A stretch of DNA of 20,718 nucleotides from Bacteroidota bacterium. Its GTDB lineage: Bacteria; Bacteroidota; Bacteroidia; UBA7662; CANHCV01. A model generated the notes under the pieces. It did no database searches and was not told the origin of the DNA. It worked only from the letters and a program-made list of their open reading frames with translations. How positions within the stretch are numbered: position 1 is the stretch's first letter; each line of letters begins with the position of its first letter. The stretch is taken from NCBI GenBank assembly GCA_027488715.1, contig JAIYBD010000148.1:1-20718 (forward strand), in the 5' to 3' direction. Shown piece after piece: positions 1 through 6,616 of the stretch. Both the position numbers and the translations under genes were made by a program.

Positions 1-643
1 AACTGGTTTTGTTTGAAAGTAGAAGAGATTTAGCCAAAGTGGAATCGATTGGAATGCGTAACCTGGCAGTTCTGGTAACCAACGTATCTCCGCCAGACCC
101 AGTAGGCTCTCGGTACTGTTTTGAAACCGATGGCTGAATATTTCGGAAGGTAGCCCCTCCTACTCGATTAATTTGGGTAGAAAAATCAGAAAATTGCGAA
201 TAAATCGAATCGGTAAAAATACGCTTCCCTAGCACTTTAACCGTTACCTGAATCACCGAATTGGTATCCCCGAAATATCCTAAAAATGGAAACGACAATA
301 ATGCTGAATCAATCTTTAGATTTGAAAAATTTGGCGTTAATGCGGTTGAAGGAATCAGTTGAGTGCAAAATTGAGCTGATGTTCTTCCGAATTGAGGATC
401 ATTCAAAACACCCAGTAAATGACGTCCGGTGTTTTTAATTTGTAAGGTATCTTCTCGCTGAATGGAAAATTGAAGAGGAAACGTATCGACCAATTGGGTC
501 GTTAAATCGTCGCCAATTAGGGATAAACCAACATCCCCATCTTTTCTGCAAGAAAAAAAGATGGTTCCTCCCAGAAGAAAGAGAAACACATTTTTGAACG
601 TTACGTTAAGCAAAAAGCGATTGGTAAAAAGTTTTGAGTTCAT
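1..643 (-). CDS. DUF4270 family lipoprotein (3' end beyond the window)
   Basis: Translating the minus strand from the ATG at 643-641 gives an open frame of about 214 codons running off the left edge. It starts with a basic N-terminus, a hydrophobic stretch (residues about 18-30) and Cys32 in the context FFSC. That is a lipoprotein signal peptide, with RKDGDVG following the cysteine. The segment LGVLNDPQFGRTSAQF (nt about 420-375) matches the hallmark 'LG..NDP.FG.t.A.f' of DUF4270, a Bacteroidota-specific outer-surface lipoprotein family of unknown function. The start lies inside the end of the GlgA-like gene (38 bp overlap, 606-643), so the two genes are probably co-transcribed. Family members are usually about twice this length, so roughly the N-terminal half is visible. 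The family call is recognised from motif and context; the role is unknown. Confidence 0.85.
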   Translation of the reverse strand, partial: MNSKLFTNRFLLNVTFKNVFLFLLGGTIFFSCRKDGDVGLSLIGDDLTTQLVDTFPLQFSIQREDTLQIKNTGRHLLGVLNDPQFGRTSAQFCTQLIPSTALTPNFSNLKIDSALLSFPFLGYFGDTNSVIQVTVKVLGKRIFTDSIYSQFSDFSTQINRVGGATFRNIQPSVSKQYREPTGSGGDTLVTRTARLRIPIDSTLAKSLLLSNKTS

Positions 644-1415
644 CAAAGTTTTCGGTAGGTTCCAAAGAAGTGAACATGGGTTTAGAGCTCGATTGTGTAA
701 AGGTTAACACGTCTGAATCGACATCTCCGGAATGAACCGTTACTGCATCGGAATACTTAACTGCAATTTTATACAAACTGTTGCAAGACCCATCAAAATC
801 AGCTAAATCAGAAGCTGTATCTGTTTCTGTTCCAAGCTTATGAATCATCCCTGCATTTATCTTTTCAGAGAACTGACTTTCATACAAAGAAGTCACCACC
901 TTGGAATCCTGAAACACCGGATTGTCGGCATATTGCGTTTTTAGATAATAGGGAATGAGCGAGGTCAACCAACCGTTCAATTGAACAATATCGGGGTTCC
1001 ATCCCAATTTGATTACGGTTTCTATCAATCCTTTACAAAAGAAAATCATTCTCTCGTCATTGTCGGCGCAAAAACCACCGTCTTTATCGCGCAAATCATC
1101 TTTTCTTGAAAAATATTCATCATTATCCAAGAAGTAAACCTGCATTTTGGCTGGAGTAAGGGAAGCAACCTTTACGATTAATGGGTTATCGTTATCCTCA
1201 ATGATGATATTAATCCCTGACAAACGAACGACTTCATGGAGGCGGTGACGTCGTTCATTGATCACCCCAAATCGTGGCATTAATACTCGAATTTCGAATC
1301 CACGGTCCTGCATGGCAGGTGGCAATGAACGGGCAAATTCGGCCACTTGAGTCAGTTCCAAATAAGGCTTCATTTCATGGGCGACAAATAAAATACGGAG
1401 ACGTTCCTTGCTCAT
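606..1415 (-). CDS. Short GlgA-like protein (GT5 N-terminal domain only)
   Basis: This 269-residue protein resembles the N-terminal Rossmann domain of glycogen/starch synthases (GT5). It begins RLRILFVAHEMKP, like the 'vl.v.sEm.P' start of GlgA. The ATG at 1415 was chosen over the longer frame from 1517 because an AAAGGAAAT Shine-Dalgarno-like stretch precedes it and the homology starts there. True GlgA has about 480 residues with a C-terminal nucleotide-sugar domain, which is absent here. The ADP-glucose loop (KTGG) is replaced by ELTQ (residues about 19-22), and the glucan-binding HDW motif reads NGW. Catalytic glycogen synthase activity is therefore unlikely. Similar short proteins next to panC are familiar in Bacteroidota, from memory. 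A sensor, scaffold or partner role is only inference. The DUF4270 gene follows with a 38 bp overlap, and panC diverges on the other side. Confidence 0.85.
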   Translation of the reverse strand: MSKERLRILFVAHEMKPYLELTQVAEFARSLPPAMQDRGFEIRVLMPRFGVINERRHRLHEVVRLSGINIIIEDNDNPLIVKVASLTPAKMQVYFLDNDEYFSRKDDLRDKDGGFCADNDERMIFFCKGLIETVIKLGWNPDIVQLNGWLTSLIPYYLKTQYADNPVFQDSKVVTSLYESQFSEKINAGMIHKLGTETDTASDLADFDGSCNSLYKIAVKYSDAVTVHSGDVDSDVLTFTQSSSKPMFTSLEPTENFDELKTFYQSLFA

Positions 1416-1516
1416 ACAATTTCCTTTGGTAAATAAGATGCAAAAATACGAAAAAGAAAGCAAAAAGAACTGCTTCGTTTGTAGTTTCGCAATTCCAATT
1501 CGATAACCATTTTTCA
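1416..1516. other. Divergent intergenic region glgA-like / panC
   Basis: This 101 bp AT-rich spacer is the only substantial gap in the window. It must hold promoters for both divergent transcription units. On the minus strand TATTTTTG (1448-1441) fits the Bacteroidota -7 box. On the plus strand the best candidate is TAGTTTCG (1482-1489), one mismatch from TAnnTTTG, with no good upstream TTG, so the panC promoter is less clear. No hairpin or operator-like repeat was seen. Confidence 0.6.
1441..1448 (-). promoter_or_regulatory. Putative -7 promoter box of the glgA-like/DUF4270 unit
   Basis: Read on the minus strand, TATTTTTG is an exact match to the Bacteroidota TAnnTTTG element, 25 nt upstream of the ATG at 1415. 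No TTG lies at the usual 17-23 nt upstream. TTC at about 18 nt is the nearest candidate for a -33 element. Confidence 0.5.
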
Positions 1517-2362
1517 TTGAAGACCATTACGACCATTTCTGAACTTCAAACCACGATTTCGGAAATTAAAAAACGAAAAAAAACTATTGCCTTTGTGCCC
1601 ACCATGGGGGCGCTACATCAAGGCCACCTCTCCTTATTTCAACACCCTTCCCAAAGAAAAGCTGATGTTTTATTTGCATCGATATTCGTCAATCCCAAAC
1701 AATTCAATCAGCCGGAAGATTTGGAGAAATACCCTAGAACCTTGAAAGAGGATGAAAAGCTCCTTCAAGAAATTGGGGTTGATTATTTATTTGCACCCAA
1801 TGTTGAAGAAATGTACCCGCCCGATTACCAAGAACCCGGCTTCTCGTTCGGTTATTTGGAAGAAATCTTGGAAGGTGCATTCCGCCCAGGGCATTTCAAA
1901 GGTGTTGGCGTGGTGGTTTCTCGCCTATTGGAGCTGATTCAGCCCGATTTTCTCTATATGGGTGAAAAAGATTTACAGCAGTGTAAGGTAGTAGCTTCTC
2001 TCCTTCAACAAATGGAGTATCCCACTGAAATTTTGGTCGTTTTGCCTACCGTAAGGGAAGAAAATGGATTGGCCATGAGCAGCCGAAATATGCGGTTATC
2101 TGAGGTTGGAAAAGAAAAAGCATCGGCCATTTACAAAACCATGAATTGGGTGAAAGACCATTTTTCCAGTATCGATGGGGAAACGCTTGCGATTCAAGGA
2201 AAAGAAAAATTAGAGGCCGAAGGATTTCAAGTGGAATATTTCGAAATACGACACTGGAATAGCTTATTACCCCTTCAAAACAACAGTCAAAAAGGAGTCT
2301 TGTTGGTTGCTGCCTATTTAGAAGGCATTCGCCTTATCGACAATTTGGCGCTTTCTAATTAA
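1517..2362 (+). CDS. panC: Pantothenate synthetase
   Basis: PanC joins (R)-pantoate and beta-alanine in an ATP-dependent reaction through a pantoyl-adenylate, the last step of cytosolic vitamin B5 synthesis. The 281-residue length is normal. Visible motifs are FVPTMGALHQGH with the nucleotide-binding HxGH at H34-H37, SIFVNPKQF, FRPGHFKGVGVVVSRL, the GEKDLQQ loop, and AMSSRN near residue 195. The start is TTG: no in-frame ATG lies upstream, and the first internal Met (M30) sits inside the active site motif. No Shine-Dalgarno sequence is evident, which is common in Bacteroidota. It is the first gene of the rightward run, with panD 19 bp downstream, and the two make consecutive inputs of one pathway. 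panB and panE are not in the window. Confidence 0.97.
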   Translation: MKTITTISELQTTISEIKKRKKTIAFVPTMGALHQGHLSLFQHPSQRKADVLFASIFVNPKQFNQPEDLEKYPRTLKEDEKLLQEIGVDYLFAPNVEEMYPPDYQEPGFSFGYLEEILEGAFRPGHFKGVGVVVSRLLELIQPDFLYMGEKDLQQCKVVASLLQQMEYPTEILVVLPTVREENGLAMSSRNMRLSEVGKEKASAIYKTMNWVKDHFSSIDGETLAIQGKEKLEAEGFQVEYFEIRHWNSLLPLQNNSQKGVLLVAAYLEGIRLIDNLALSN

Positions 2363-2381
2363 CTTTGTCAAAATTTTCGGG

Positions 2382-2726
2382 ATGCTCATTCAAGCTTTAA
2401 AAGGAAAAATACATCGTGCCAGGGTTACCGAGGCGAATTTGAACTATGTCGGCTCGATCACGATCGACGAGGATTTGATGGATGCCGCAGGGCTTGTTGA
2501 AAATGAGAAGGTGCACATCGTGAACATCAACAACGGAGAGCGGTTTGAAACCTATGTGATTAAAGGGGCTCGAGACAGTGGAATTATTTGCCTAAACGGC
2601 CCAGCAGCACGAAAAGTGCAGGTTGGCGACTTAATCATTGTTATCGCCTATGGCATTTTCACTCCTGAAGAAGCAAAAAATTATACCCCTCAATTGGTTT
2701 ATCCGGTTGAGAATAAATTGCCATGA
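2382..2726 (+). CDS. panD: Aspartate 1-decarboxylase proenzyme
   Basis: PanD decarboxylates L-aspartate to beta-alanine, the second substrate of PanC. The 114-residue protein is the pyruvoyl-type proenzyme. It carries KGKIHRARVT and the self-cleavage site YVGSITID, where the bond between Gly24 and Ser25 is cleaved and Ser25 becomes the pyruvoyl group. K9 and the NGPAAR segment (around residue 73) are conserved family features. The gene lies 19 bp after panC and overlaps the next gene by 4 nt (ATGA, 2723-2726), implying one transcript. No separate promoter or strong ribosome binding site is seen. Confidence 0.97.
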   Translation: MLIQALKGKIHRARVTEANLNYVGSITIDEDLMDAAGLVENEKVHIVNINNGERFETYVIKGARDSGIICLNGPAARKVQVGDLIIVIAYGIFTPEEAKNYTPQLVYPVENKLP

Positions 2727-3712
2727 AAAAGGGAATTTTCAACGTTTTGAAAATTGTTCTCCCATTGGCACTGGGAATTTTCGCTATTCAATACGAACTT
2801 AAACAATTAACGGAATCGGAAAAAGTACAGCTGTTTAATTCCATCAAATCTGCAAATCCACTTTTTCTCATTTTATCTGGCTTAACCGGCTTTGTTTCCC
2901 ACATTTCTAGATCAATTCGCTGGAAATACACCTTGGAACCTTTGGGATACCATCCTCGATTAAAAAATAGTTTCAACTCCATCATGTTGAGTTACTTCGT
3001 TAACATATTCATTCCCCGAGGAGGAGAACTTACTCGAAGTGCGGTTTTATTTAAAACCGAGAAAATACCACCATCCAAAAGTTTTGGCACCGTAGTTACT
3101 GAACGTATTGCCGACTTGTTTTGCCTTTCCTTAATCGTTGGAATTGTGTTGTTGTTGGAAGGGAAAATTTTATCTTCGATTTTATCTGAAAAATTGGGTT
3201 CATCCAAACCTGGACTTGGCCTTCTTTTCGGATTTTTATTTTTTATTGCCATGGCATTGGCGGGGAATTACTTGTTGAATAAATGGAAAGACAAGGGGTT
3301 TTTCAAAAAACTTCATCAAATAAAAGAAGGATTGTTGCATGGAGCATTGTCGATATTTAAGATGAAAAACTCTTGGGCGTACATCGGTCACTCCCTATTC
3401 ATTTGGATTTGTTACGCTTTCATGCATTATTTATGCTTTTTGAGTATTCCCGAATTGGCTTCTGCAGGAATTGGCCCCATTTTAGCCTCATTTGTGGTGG
3501 GAGGGATTACTCTAATTATTTTATCGGGAGGACTCGGGGTGTATCCTACTGCAATTAAAGACACGTTGGTCATGTTCGGGTTTTTACCTATTCCGTCATA
3601 TGCACTTGGTTGGGTGATTTGGATCACTCAAACCCTTATGATTATTCTTGGGGGAATGTACTCAGGAATCTCTTTCATGTTTTTCAGTTCAAAAAAGGAT
3701 GAGGTCCATTGA
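2723..3712 (+). CDS. UPF0104 / lysylphosphatidylglycerol synthase-type membrane protein
   Basis: This is a 329-residue polytopic inner-membrane protein. Its hydrophobic segments and the motif run RSIRWKYTL, FVNIFIPRGGELTR and TVVTERIADL match the UPF0104 / LPG synthase transmembrane family (PF03706). That family includes the flippase half of MprF and many stand-alone proteins of unknown substrate. It lacks the aminoacyl-transferase domain of MprF, so lipid lysinylation is not expected. A role in moving or modifying an envelope lipid is inference. It overlaps panD by 4 nt and rfaE2 by 14 nt, so it is embedded in the operon. From memory, a UPF0104 gene after panD is common in Bacteroidota. The physical link to rfaE2 mildly favours an envelope job. 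Confidence 0.88.
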   Translation: MKKGIFNVLKIVLPLALGIFAIQYELKQLTESEKVQLFNSIKSANPLFLILSGLTGFVSHISRSIRWKYTLEPLGYHPRLKNSFNSIMLSYFVNIFIPRGGELTRSAVLFKTEKIPPSKSFGTVVTERIADLFCLSLIVGIVLLLEGKILSSILSEKLGSSKPGLGLLFGFLFFIAMALAGNYLLNKWKDKGFFKKLHQIKEGLLHGALSIFKMKNSWAYIGHSLFIWICYAFMHYLCFLSIPELASAGIGPILASFVVGGITLIILSGGLGVYPTAIKDTLVMFGFLPIPSYALGWVIWITQTLMIILGGMYSGISFMFFSSKKDEVH

Positions 3713-4169
3713 GTCAAAGATTTTTTCCTTGGAAGAACTTATCAAGGTTCGTTCCAAGCAAAAAGGGCAGCGAGTGGTTTTTACCAATGGTTGTTTTGAT
3801 TTATTGCATCGCGGACATGTTTCTTATCTTCATCAAGCGAGAAATTTAGGAGACTTCCTCATTGTTGGTGTTAATTCTGATCAATCCGTTTCAAAATTAA
3901 AAGGTCCTACACGGCCCATCCAACATGAAGACGATCGCCTTTTTATTTTGGCAGGATTGGAGTGCGTTGATGCTGTTGTGCTCTTTCAAGAAGACACTCC
4001 TATTCAATTGATTGAAGCATTATTGCCTGATGTTTTAGTCAAAGGTGGTGATTATGTTATTGAAGAAATCGTAGGATTTGACAAAGTAACCCAAAATGGC
4101 GGATTGGTTACAACCCTTCCCTTTATCGATGGTAAATCCACTTCCAATATTGTGAAGAAAATGCAATAA
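3699..4169 (+). CDS. rfaE2: D-glycero-beta-D-manno-heptose 1-phosphate adenylyltransferase
   Basis: The enzyme transfers AMP from ATP to heptose 1-phosphate, giving the ADP-heptose used for lipopolysaccharide inner core or other glycans. This 156-residue protein corresponds to the C-terminal domain of the bifunctional HldE. It has FTNGCFDLLHRGH with HxGH at H37-H40, VGVNSDQSV, VKGGDY, and the C-terminal GKSTSNIVKKM. The ATG at 3699 follows AAAAAAGG and gives the usual length. A longer frame from 3648 would lie well inside the UPF0104 gene and add a non-homologous tail. The gene overlaps its upstream neighbour by 14 nt. The kinase half (RfaE1/HldA) is not in the window. The GT9 gene at 13319-14389 belongs to a family that uses ADP-heptose. 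Confidence 0.93.
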   Translation: MRSIESKIFSLEELIKVRSKQKGQRVVFTNGCFDLLHRGHVSYLHQARNLGDFLIVGVNSDQSVSKLKGPTRPIQHEDDRLFILAGLECVDAVVLFQEDTPIQLIEALLPDVLVKGGDYVIEEIVGFDKVTQNGGLVTTLPFIDGKSTSNIVKKMQ

Positions 4170-4234
4170 GATTGCTTTTATTTTGGCATTTTGTTTCCTT
4201 TTTATTTTCTTTATGCCTCAAAATTTACTTTAAC

Positions 4235-6616
4235 ATGCTTCGCATAAAACTTGTTTTTTCATTTTTCATTTTAACAATACTTTCAACAGCGCAAAATAAA
4301 TCCTTCCATCAGTGGGTTATTGCTCAGGACAATGAAATCAACTTCAACGGTCCAACGCCTGTAAATACACGCATTAATGGTTTTTCAGGGGATGAAGGTG
4401 GATGTGCTACCATTTCTGATTCAATCACAGGTAACCGATTATTCTTCAGTTTCGGCGGTGCATTATACAATCGAAACAATAGTATAATGCCAAACGGTGG
4501 AGGAATCAATGGAGGAGAAAGTGGCTCTCAACCGGTAGTAATTGTGCCTAGTCCTCAAAGAAATGGCAAATTCTACGTTTTTACAACCAAAGGATATGCT
4601 TTCAACAACGGACTTTATTATTCCGTAGTTGATATGAATTTAGATAACGGTAATGGAGATGTTGCTTCGGGTCAAAAGAACATTCCGGTCATTTCTACTC
4701 CTGTAGTAGAGAAATTAACGGCAGTCATGATGTGTAACAATCGCGATTTTTACATCATTTCCCACGAACTTGGTTCAAATCGTTTCATTTTTATTCCCGT
4801 TACATCTACCGGAGTTGGAAGTCCCATCTTCCTTTCCTCGGGTTCAGTTATCCCCAACAATGCCAACGCATCCCGAGGTGTCATTAAGGTATCACCTGAT
4901 AAACAGCGTTTAGTTTGCGTACAAAGCCTTCCTACCAATAACGTTGTAGAGGTGTTCAATATCAACCATGGCTCTACTCCTACTCTTTCCAACCCTATTT
5001 CTTTGTTTACGTTCGGTGGTGAATTCGGAGCATCTTTTTCTACAGATAACTCTAAATTATACACCAGTACCTCAAAAGACACCACCATCGGTGGTAATAG
5101 TGCAGTAAAAAATCAAATTATTCAGTACGATTTAACAGCTGGAAATTTAAGAACTGGTAGGGTTCTATTTTCAAAAATTGATAACCTTCCCTTTTCCGTT
5201 CCTGGATATTTTTGGTTCGGCGACATGAATATTGCCCCCAATGGTAAAATTTATATGACCTTTGGTCATAATGCCTATCTAATCGGACTTTCGAATATTA
5301 ATGCTCAGGTTAGCCAAGTGGCAATTGATTCAAATCTTCGTGTTGGAAGTACCGTAAGGGCTGGAATACCCAATGTGTTGACCCATTTGTATAATCAACC
5401 ATTGCAAGCGAAGTTCACTTCGAATATTGTTTGCTTTAACTTCCCCATGGCATTTACCAATACATCATACACCAATTACACCAATAGCTTATGGAATTTT
5501 GGAGATCCTGGTTCGGGAGCCAATAATATCTCCAATGTTCAAAACCCTACCCACACCTACGTTACTGCAGGGAAATATAAAGTAACCTTAACCGTTTCCA
5601 ATTCATGTTCTGAATCTGCCACATTCTCGGATAGTGTTGAAGTTTTTAGAGCTTTGCCCTTGGAATTAGGAAACGATACGAGTATTTGCACCGGAAATTC
5701 GGTTACGTTCGATACCAAAATTGGAGGTGCAACTTACCAATGGTTTTTATTACCTGACAATACTAATCCGATTGGTTCATCGCAAACCAGTCCGGTAAAT
5801 CGCTCGGGCACCTACCTTGTGAACGTGAACACCTCATCTTGCAATGGCACGGATAGCATTAAATTGCAGGTTGATGTGGTAAAACCAAGAGTAGCATTTC
5901 CCGACACTTCTTATTTTTGTGCCGATTCAACATTATTCTTGGATGCCACCAACAATGGCGCCAACGTGAATGCCAAATATGCATGGTCAAATGGCGCAAC
6001 CACCGGTAAACTAGCACCTACCGCAGCACAGAAATACACCGTTAATGTAAATATTGGCGCTTGTTCCGCAACCGATTCTACCGTAGTTTTTCAAGACTCA
6101 CTCCCCAAAATTCGTGTAGCCGATCAATCCGCATGTCCAGGAGAACAAGTTCCTTTCCGAATTGACCCCAATCCAGGAATTGCAGGAGTACTTTGGAGCA
6201 ATGGGGTATCTGGCTATGCATCCGTTTATTCTGACTCTGGTAATCATCGCGTAACGATTGCCTCAAAAACTGGTTGTGTTCAACGAGATACGTTTTTTTT
6301 GCGTGGAAAATGTAAACCATTTTTTATCATGCCTACAGCGTTCACTCCCAACGATGATGGATTCAACGACACCATGAAAATTGTTTCTTCAGGTGTTTCT
6401 GAGCTACAATTTGAAGTGTATACCCGCCAAAACCAAATCGTTTTCTCAACAACAGATCCAACCATGGGATGGGATGGAAATTATAACGGCAAAGCCTGTA
6501 TGAGTGGCCGTTATTTTTGGCGCGCCTATTACAAAATTGATGTCTCTGATCCCAAAAGCATCATTGATCGTCCTCAATTCCAAACCAAAACAGGAATCAT
6601 TACGTTGTTACGTTAA
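4235..6616 (+). CDS. T9SS type B cargo protein with PKD and Ig-like repeats
   Basis: This is a secreted 793-residue protein. The ATG at 4235 gives a clean signal peptide (MLRIKLVFSFFILTILSTAQ); a longer frame from 4172 does not. Residues about 25-385 look like a beta-propeller region, with segments such as KVSPDKQRL and NIAPNGKIYM that are common in Bacteroidota surface proteins. A PKD domain follows (about 388-475, with WNFGDPGSG at W420 and a THTY motif). Next come about three Ig-like repeats, each with CxG/CxD and a W/Y core (LGNDTSICTG begins the first). Residues about 698-793 are the gliding-motility-associated C-terminal sorting domain (TIGR04131/CHU_C type): FTPNDDGFNDTM, WDGNYNG, GRYFW and a terminal GIITLLR. 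It is therefore probably exported by T9SS. Adhesin or matrix roles are plausible but unproven. No PorP/SprF partner gene is adjacent. There is 65 bp upstream without a clear promoter. Confidence 0.9.
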   Translation: MLRIKLVFSFFILTILSTAQNKSFHQWVIAQDNEINFNGPTPVNTRINGFSGDEGGCATISDSITGNRLFFSFGGALYNRNNSIMPNGGGINGGESGSQPVVIVPSPQRNGKFYVFTTKGYAFNNGLYYSVVDMNLDNGNGDVASGQKNIPVISTPVVEKLTAVMMCNNRDFYIISHELGSNRFIFIPVTSTGVGSPIFLSSGSVIPNNANASRGVIKVSPDKQRLVCVQSLPTNNVVEVFNINHGSTPTLSNPISLFTFGGEFGASFSTDNSKLYTSTSKDTTIGGNSAVKNQIIQYDLTAGNLRTGRVLFSKIDNLPFSVPGYFWFGDMNIAPNGKIYMTFGHNAYLIGLSNINAQVSQVAIDSNLRVGSTVRAGIPNVLTHLYNQPLQAKFTSNIVCFNFPMAFTNTSYTNYTNSLWNFGDPGSGANNISNVQNPTHTYVTAGKYKVTLTVSNSCSESATFSDSVEVFRALPLELGNDTSICTGNSVTFDTKIGGATYQWFLLPDNTNPIGSSQTSPVNRSGTYLVNVNTSSCNGTDSIKLQVDVVKPRVAFPDTSYFCADSTLFLDATNNGANVNAKYAWSNGATTGKLAPTAAQKYTVNVNIGACSATDSTVVFQDSLPKIRVADQSACPGEQVPFRIDPNPGIAGVLWSNGVSGYASVYSDSGNHRVTIASKTGCVQRDTFFLRGKCKPFFIMPTAFTPNDDGFNDTMKIVSSGVSELQFEVYTRQNQIVFSTTDPTMGWDGNYNGKACMSGRYFWRAYYKIDVSDPKSIIDRPQFQTKTGIITLLR

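Noticed and set aside
1416..1517. Longer N-terminus for the GlgA-like protein, starting at 1517
   Set aside because: The extra 34 residues are the translated promoter region; the ATG at 1415 has a Shine-Dalgarno-like sequence and starts at the homology.
4170..4234. Promoter upstream of the T9SS cargo gene
   Set aside because: TATTTTGG (4179-4186) and TACTTTAA (4226-4233) are imperfect and have no TTG at 17-23 nt upstream, so I do not call a promoter.
4750..5088. Antisense open frame of 112 codons inside the T9SS cargo gene
   Set aside because: No motif, signal or conserved context; the sense frame is a typical surface protein.
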